Of a stretch of DNA of 64,000 nt, positions 59,876 through 64,000 are shown in pieces (positions within the stretch are counted from its first letter, which is position 1; each line of letters begins with the position of its first letter). The notes beneath the pieces are model-generated. The model saw nothing but the letters and a program-made list of their open reading frames with translations, searched no databases and had not been told where the DNA came from. The stretch lies in NCBI RefSeq assembly GCF_000835165.1, contig NZ_CP007790.1:186001-250000 (forward strand), read 5' to 3'. The position numbers were made by a program, and so were the translations under genes. The stretch is from Corynebacterium marinum DSM 44953 (lineage in GTDB: Bacteria > Actinomycetota > Actinomycetes > Mycobacteriales > Mycobacteriaceae).

Positions 59876-62851
59876 GTGGCAGAAGCTAAGGGATCAGGGA
59901 AGAAGACCCTGGTCATTGTGGAGTCGTCGACCAAGGCGAAGAAGATCCAGCCTTATCTGGGCAGCGACTATATTGTCGAGGCCTCGGTCGGCCACATCCG
60001 TGATCTTCCCCGCGGTGCCGCCGACGTGCCGGTGAAATACAAGAAGGAACCCTGGGCCCGCCTCGGCGTGGACACGGAGAACGGTTTCGCCCCGCTGTAC
60101 GTGGTCAGCCCGGACAAGAAGAAGAAGGTCGCCGACCTCAAGGCGAAGCTGAAGCTCTGCGACGAGCTGCTGCTGGCCACTGACCCCGACCGCGAGGGCG
60201 AGGCCATCGCGTGGCACCTGCTCGAGGTCCTCAAACCGACGGTGCCGGTGCGCCGGATGGTGTTCAACGAGATCACCAAGCCGGCGATCCTCGCCGCCGC
60301 GGAGAACACCCGCGAGCTGGACGAGAACCTCGTCGATGCCCAGGAGACCCGCCGCATCCTCGACCGCCTCTACGGCTACGAAGTGTCCCCGGTCCTGTGG
60401 AAGAAGGTCATGCCGCGGTTGTCGGCCGGCCGCGTCCAGTCGGTTGCCACCCGCGTCATCGTCGAGCGGGAGCGCGAGCGCATGGCGTTCATCTCCGCCG
60501 AGTACTGGGATCTGAGCGCCGACCTGGACACCGGCAACGAGGCCGAGGACCCGGAGAACCCGCGGAACTTCCAGGCGAAGCTGGCGACGATCGACGGTCG
60601 ACGGGTCGCCCAGGGGCGCGACTTCGATGACCGCGGACAGCTCAAGGGGGAGGCGGTGGTCGTCGGCAAGCAACAGGCCGAGGCGCTCGCCGAGTCTCTC
60701 CGGGGCGTGGACATGCAGGTCTCCGGAGTGGAGGAGAAGCCCTACACGCGCAAGCCCTACGCGCCGTTCATGACGTCGACCCTCCAGCAGGAGTCCGGCC
60801 GGAAGCTGCACTACACCTCGGACCGCACGATGCGCATCGCGCAGCGGCTCTACGAGAACGGCCACATCACCTACATGCGTACCGACTCGACCTCGCTGTC
60901 CGCGCAGGGCATGGAGGCGGCGCGTCAGCAGGCGAAGGAACTCTACGGGGACGCCTTCGTCGCCGCCACGCCCCGCAGGTACGACCGCAAGGCGAAGAAC
61001 TCGCAGGAGGCGCACGAGGCGATCCGCCCCGCCGGCGAGCGCTTCGCCACCCCCGGCGAGCTGCACGGACAGCTCGACGCGGAAGAATTCAAGCTCTACG
61101 AGCTGATCTGGCAGCGCACCGTCGCCTCGCAGATGTCGGACGCGAAGGGCACCTCCATGAAGGTGACCATCGCCGGCACCGCCCGCACCGGCGAGCGGAC
61201 CGAGTTCTCCGCCACCGGCCGTACCCTCACCTTCCCGGGTTTCCTGCGCGCCTACGTGGAGACCACCCGGCTCTCCGACGGCCGCGACGTCGCCGACAAC
61301 GCGGAGAAGCGCCTGCCGAACCTCGCCGAGGGCGACCGGCTCACCGCCACCTCGATCAACGCCGACGGACACTCCACCAACCCGCCGGCCCGCTACACCG
61401 AGGCCAGCCTGGTCAAGAAGATGGAGGAGCTCGGCATCGGGCGCCCGTCGACGTACGCGTCCATCATCAAGACCATCCAGGACCGCGGTTACGTCGTCCC
61501 CCGCGGCAACGCGCTCGTGCCCAGCTGGGTTGCGTTCGCCGTCGTCGGCCTGCTGGAGAACAACTTCGGCCCGCTGGTGGACTACGACTTCACATCCTCC
61601 ATGGAGGACGAGCTCGACAACATCGCCGCAGGCGAGGAGGACCGCACCGAGTGGCTCACCGGCTTCTACTTCGGCGACGCCGAGGCCGATGACAGCACCG
61701 CCGAGTCCGTCGCCCGCCACGGTGGCCTGAAGGCGCTGGTGGGTGAGAACCTCGAGCACATCGACGCCCGCTCGGTGAACTCGCTGCACCTCTTCGACGA
61801 CGAGGAAGGCCGACCCGTCTACGTCCGCGTCGGCCGGTACGGCCCCTACATCGAGCGCAAGGTCGGCGAGAACGCCGACGGCGAGCCGGAGTACCAGCGC
61901 GCCAACCTGCCCGAGACCACCACCCCGGACGAGCTCAGCCTGGAGTTCGCCGAGAAACTCTTCGCCACTCCGCAGGGCGGCCGCGAGCTGGGGGTCAACC
62001 CGGCCAACGGCCGCACCATCGTGGTGAAGGAGGGCCGCTACGGCCCCTACGTCACGGAGGTCGTGCGCGACGACGAGCGCGCCACCGCCGAGGCCTCCGC
62101 TGAAAAGGTCGTGGTGAAGGAACGCGCGGAGGAGGATGCCCAGCGCGCCGCCGAGGGCAAACGGGCCAAGAACTGGGAGACCAAGACCGCGGCCGCCCAG
62201 AAGGAGAAGCGGATCGCCGCCCTGGTGGAGGAGAACCTCAAGCCGGGTACCGCATCGCTCTTCAAGACGATGGAGCCGGCGTCGGTGACCCTCGAGGACG
62301 CCCTCCGTCTGCTCAGCCTCCCCCGCGAGGTCGGCGTCGACCCCGCAGACAACGAGGTCATCACCGCCCAGAACGGCCGCTACGGCCCGTACCTGAAGAA
62401 GGGCACCGACTCCCGCTCCCTGACGGACGAGGACCAGATCTTCAGCGTCACGCTGGACGAGGCCCGCCGCATCTACGCCGAGCCCAAGCGCCGGGGACGA
62501 GCCGCCGCGCAGCCTCCCCTGAAAACGCTCGGCGACAACGACGTCTCCGGCAAGCCGATGACCGTGAAGGACGGCCGTTTCGGCCCCTACGTCACCGACG
62601 GCACCACCAACGCCTCGCTGCGCAAGGGCGACAACCCGGAGACCATCACCGACGCGCGCGCCAACGAGCTGCTCTCCGAGCGCCGCGCCAAGGAGGCCGC
62701 GGACGGCGGTGCCCCCGCGAAGAAGGCCCCCGCGAAGAAGGCCCCGGCCAAAAAGACGACCGCGAAGAAGACGACGGCGAAGAAAACGACACGCAAGGCG
62801 CCCTCCCCGGGCACCAAGCGCGTGGTCAAGGCGGGCACGCGGAAGAAGTAG
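59876..62851 (+). CDS. topA: DNA topoisomerase I
   Basis: A 991-residue type IA topoisomerase relaxing negative supercoils. The Toprim domain reads VIVESSTKAKKIQPYLG with DPDREGEAIAWHLLEVLKP, and the catalytic Tyr is in ITYMRTDSTSLSAQG. The C-terminus has four topo_C repeats, each with a GRYGPYV or GRFGPYV motif, in place of zinc fingers, and ends in a Lys/Ala-rich tail made of the AKK unit (about 940-990) that binds DNA. This layout is the actinobacterial one. The GTG at 59876 follows GGATGAGAGGGAAG; a TAGAGT box lies at 59803-59808. Confidence 0.97.
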   Translation: MAEAKGSGKKTLVIVESSTKAKKIQPYLGSDYIVEASVGHIRDLPRGAADVPVKYKKEPWARLGVDTENGFAPLYVVSPDKKKKVADLKAKLKLCDELLLATDPDREGEAIAWHLLEVLKPTVPVRRMVFNEITKPAILAAAENTRELDENLVDAQETRRILDRLYGYEVSPVLWKKVMPRLSAGRVQSVATRVIVERERERMAFISAEYWDLSADLDTGNEAEDPENPRNFQAKLATIDGRRVAQGRDFDDRGQLKGEAVVVGKQQAEALAESLRGVDMQVSGVEEKPYTRKPYAPFMTSTLQQESGRKLHYTSDRTMRIAQRLYENGHITYMRTDSTSLSAQGMEAARQQAKELYGDAFVAATPRRYDRKAKNSQEAHEAIRPAGERFATPGELHGQLDAEEFKLYELIWQRTVASQMSDAKGTSMKVTIAGTARTGERTEFSATGRTLTFPGFLRAYVETTRLSDGRDVADNAEKRLPNLAEGDRLTATSINADGHSTNPPARYTEASLVKKMEELGIGRPSTYASIIKTIQDRGYVVPRGNALVPSWVAFAVVGLLENNFGPLVDYDFTSSMEDELDNIAAGEEDRTEWLTGFYFGDAEADDSTAESVARHGGLKALVGENLEHIDARSVNSLHLFDDEEGRPVYVRVGRYGPYIERKVGENADGEPEYQRANLPETTTPDELSLEFAEKLFATPQGGRELGVNPANGRTIVVKEGRYGPYVTEVVRDDERATAEASAEKVVVKERAEEDAQRAAEGKRAKNWETKTAAAQKEKRIAALVEENLKPGTASLFKTMEPASVTLEDALRLLSLPREVGVDPADNEVITAQNGRYGPYLKKGTDSRSLTDEDQIFSVTLDEARRIYAEPKRRGRAAAQPPLKTLGDNDVSGKPMTVKDGRFGPYVTDGTTNASLRKGDNPETITDARANELLSERRAKEAADGGAPAKKAPAKKAPAKKTTAKKTTAKKTTRKAPSPGTKRVVKAGTRKK

Positions 62852-62905
62852 GCCGCTTTTCGACGCCGCCGGTGGCGGGCCCGCCGGCTGACTACTCTGG
62901 GAGGC

Positions 62906-63607
62906 ATGAACCAGATGGTCAACCATACCCGCGACGGGGTCGACGCCCTGGTCGCCTCCGTCACCGTCGCCACGCGGGAGCCCGAGCGCCTCGCCTACCT
63001 CGGGGTCGGCGAGCTCATCGCCTGGTCGCAGGTCTTCCGCTGGCGCAAGGTGCGCAACGTGGTCACACCGTTCCTCCACCCCCTGCTCGCCGCCACGATC
63101 CTGCGCACCAACCGTGAACCCGTGCTGCTCGCCGGGATGGGCGGCGGGCTCGTGGGGAACCTGGCGAAGCTGAAGCACCCGGACACCACCCCGGTGCTGG
63201 GCATGTTCGGCATCGCCGCGAACCACGCCGCCTACTCCGCGGCGCTGGTCACCCACGGCGCCCGCCCCTCGCCGGTGCGGGTGGGCCTGCGGGCCGCGGC
63301 CTGGGCCTCGGGAATCGGGCTGGCGGTGTGGAAGAAAAAGCAGCTCATCGCTCCGACGATCGTGGCCGGAGTCTTCGTCTCCGCGACGTCCGCGCTTGCC
63401 GACGACCCCGCACTGCAGGACGGCTCCACCCCGGCGAAGGGACTCGGCCACGCCGGTAACCTGCTGTTCCTCTCCGAAGGCATCGCCCTGCTGCGGGAGA
63501 CGGTGCTCACGGGTGATTCGCTCGGCCACCGGATCCTCGACGCCACAATGACCGTCGCGGGGGTCATCGGCCACATGCTCATGGTGGACGGACTGACACG
63601 TCGCTGA
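62906..63607 (+). CDS. YhhN-like (lysoplasmalogenase family) membrane protein
   Basis: A 233-residue membrane protein with about six to seven hydrophobic segments. The middle segment LLAGMGGGLVGNLAKLK and then GMFGIAANHAAYSAAL resembles the YhhN/TMEM86 pattern (small-x-G-D followed by a His-containing TM), but the conserved Asp appears as Asn. The assignment is moderate. The ATG at 62906 has both a GGGAGG ribosome site and a TACTCT box seven bases upstream. It follows topA by 54 bases. Confidence 0.65.
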   Translation: MNQMVNHTRDGVDALVASVTVATREPERLAYLGVGELIAWSQVFRWRKVRNVVTPFLHPLLAATILRTNREPVLLAGMGGGLVGNLAKLKHPDTTPVLGMFGIAANHAAYSAALVTHGARPSPVRVGLRAAAWASGIGLAVWKKKQLIAPTIVAGVFVSATSALADDPALQDGSTPAKGLGHAGNLLFLSEGIALLRETVLTGDSLGHRILDATMTVAGVIGHMLMVDGLTRR

Positions 63608-63646
63608 TCTCGGGCGGCCGAGCGGTTGCGGCGCGGCGTCGAGAAA

Positions 63647-64000
63647 CTAACTGTCGCGGAAGCGCGCCAGCGGCGGACCGAGCAGCGGCTGGAGACGCTT
63701 GACGGTGTAGCCGATGAGGAACGCCGCTGCCAGGGTGCCCTCCCGCACCCCCACGAGCTCGCCCAGGAAGGTCACCGCCAGGATTGCCGCGGAGGAGACC
63801 AGCAGGACGTCGAAGGCGATCTTCACGTAACCGAAGGCGAAGAGCCGCCGCTGGCCGAGGACCCGGGAGAGTTCGTTGGCGATGGTGAGCACGGCGGCCT
63901 CGCCGGCGAGCATGATCGACTGCCCGGCGATCTGGAAGCAGATGCCCACACCGAGCAGCCCGATCCCGGCGAGCACCAGCAGCCACTGCTGCCAGTAGGC
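63647..64000 (-). CDS. YczE/YitT-like membrane protein, 5' end cut by window
   Basis: The C-terminal ~117 residues of a membrane protein with at least three TMs in view. GLLGVGICFQIAGQSIMLAG and FGYVKIAFDVLLVSSAAILA, then GELVGVREGTLAAAFLIGY, match the YczE/YitT family (COG2364), whose role is not established. The frame enters from the right edge of the window; a GTG at 63976 is inside the conserved part, so the true start lies outside. It converges with the YhhN-like gene. Confidence 0.75.
   Translation of the reverse strand, partial: AYWQQWLLVLAGIGLLGVGICFQIAGQSIMLAGEAAVLTIANELSRVLGQRRLFAFGYVKIAFDVLLVSSAAILAVTFLGELVGVREGTLAAAFLIGYTVKRLQPLLGPPLARFRDS

Noticed and set aside
62709..62850. AAGAAG-type tandem repeat at the end of topA as an independent repeat element
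   Set aside because: It encodes the Lys/Ala-rich C-terminal tail typical of actinobacterial TopA.
59894..63574. 1226-codon open frame on the minus strand opposite topA
   Set aside because: Low-complexity Val/Gly/Asp/Leu translation with no domain; topA on the plus strand is beyond doubt.

Overview
The window is chromosomal DNA of a high-GC actinobacterium, almost certainly a Corynebacterium. Gene content and order match what is known from C. glutamicum (aspT, dnaX, ybaB, recR, gatD, murT, leuA, lysC, asd, sigC, katA, an mrp antiporter operon, whcA, glxR, nth, topA). The right half also matches the equivalent Mycobacterium tuberculosis block (ponA2, whiB, MBL hydrolase, crp, nth, tlpA, nudix, marP, ephE, ssd/tad genes, DECH helicase, cspA, topA). 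I see no prophage, insertion sequence or CRISPR array; this is core genome with a few lineage-specific inserts.

Regions. 1-6364: tRNA adenosine deaminase (cut by the window edge), CsbD, tRNA-Ser, an MMPL transporter, then a queuosine salvage set (tgt, yhhQ, gluQRS). 6414-13702: a single PAS protein, tRNA-Ser, SRP RNA, aspT, dnaX, ybaB, an ATP-grasp ligase and recR. 13716-18481 (minus strand): a CDF transporter with a short lipoprotein, then gatD-murT (peptidoglycan glutamate amidation) and a DnaQ-like protein that has lost its catalytic acids. 18549-23985: leuA with a leucine-rich leader peptide, three tiny hydrophobic proteins of corynebacterial porin type, a PIG-V-like mannosyltransferase and a DMT transporter. 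24125-29668: lysC-asd, sigC, katA and an Ltp-repeat lipoprotein. 29670-35526: a complete Mrp Na+/H+ antiporter with MrpB fused to MrpA. 35657-44249: YhgE-like protein, exported hydrolase, tRNA-Pro, phosphoesterase, YqeY, class A PBP, WhiB regulator, DUF4177, RidA and MBL hydrolase. 44319-50180: glxR, nth-tlpA-nudix-marP, an EphE-like hydrolase and a holin-family protein. 50449-58498: HAD phosphatase, 6C small RNA, the ssd-tad pilus-type operon and a DECH helicase. 58762-64000: cspA, DedA, topA, a YhhN-like protein and a cut YczE-like protein.

The most noteworthy signals are: a TGT without the zinc cysteines and with an altered substrate pocket; a leuA attenuator whose leader peptide carries four consecutive Leu codons and appears to be transcribed leaderless; three porin-like micro-genes between leuA and lysC; a conserved leaderless promoter signature (TANNNT, then 6-7 nt, then the start codon) at many genes; a 6C RNA; and a probable pseudo-exonuclease beside the cell-wall genes.
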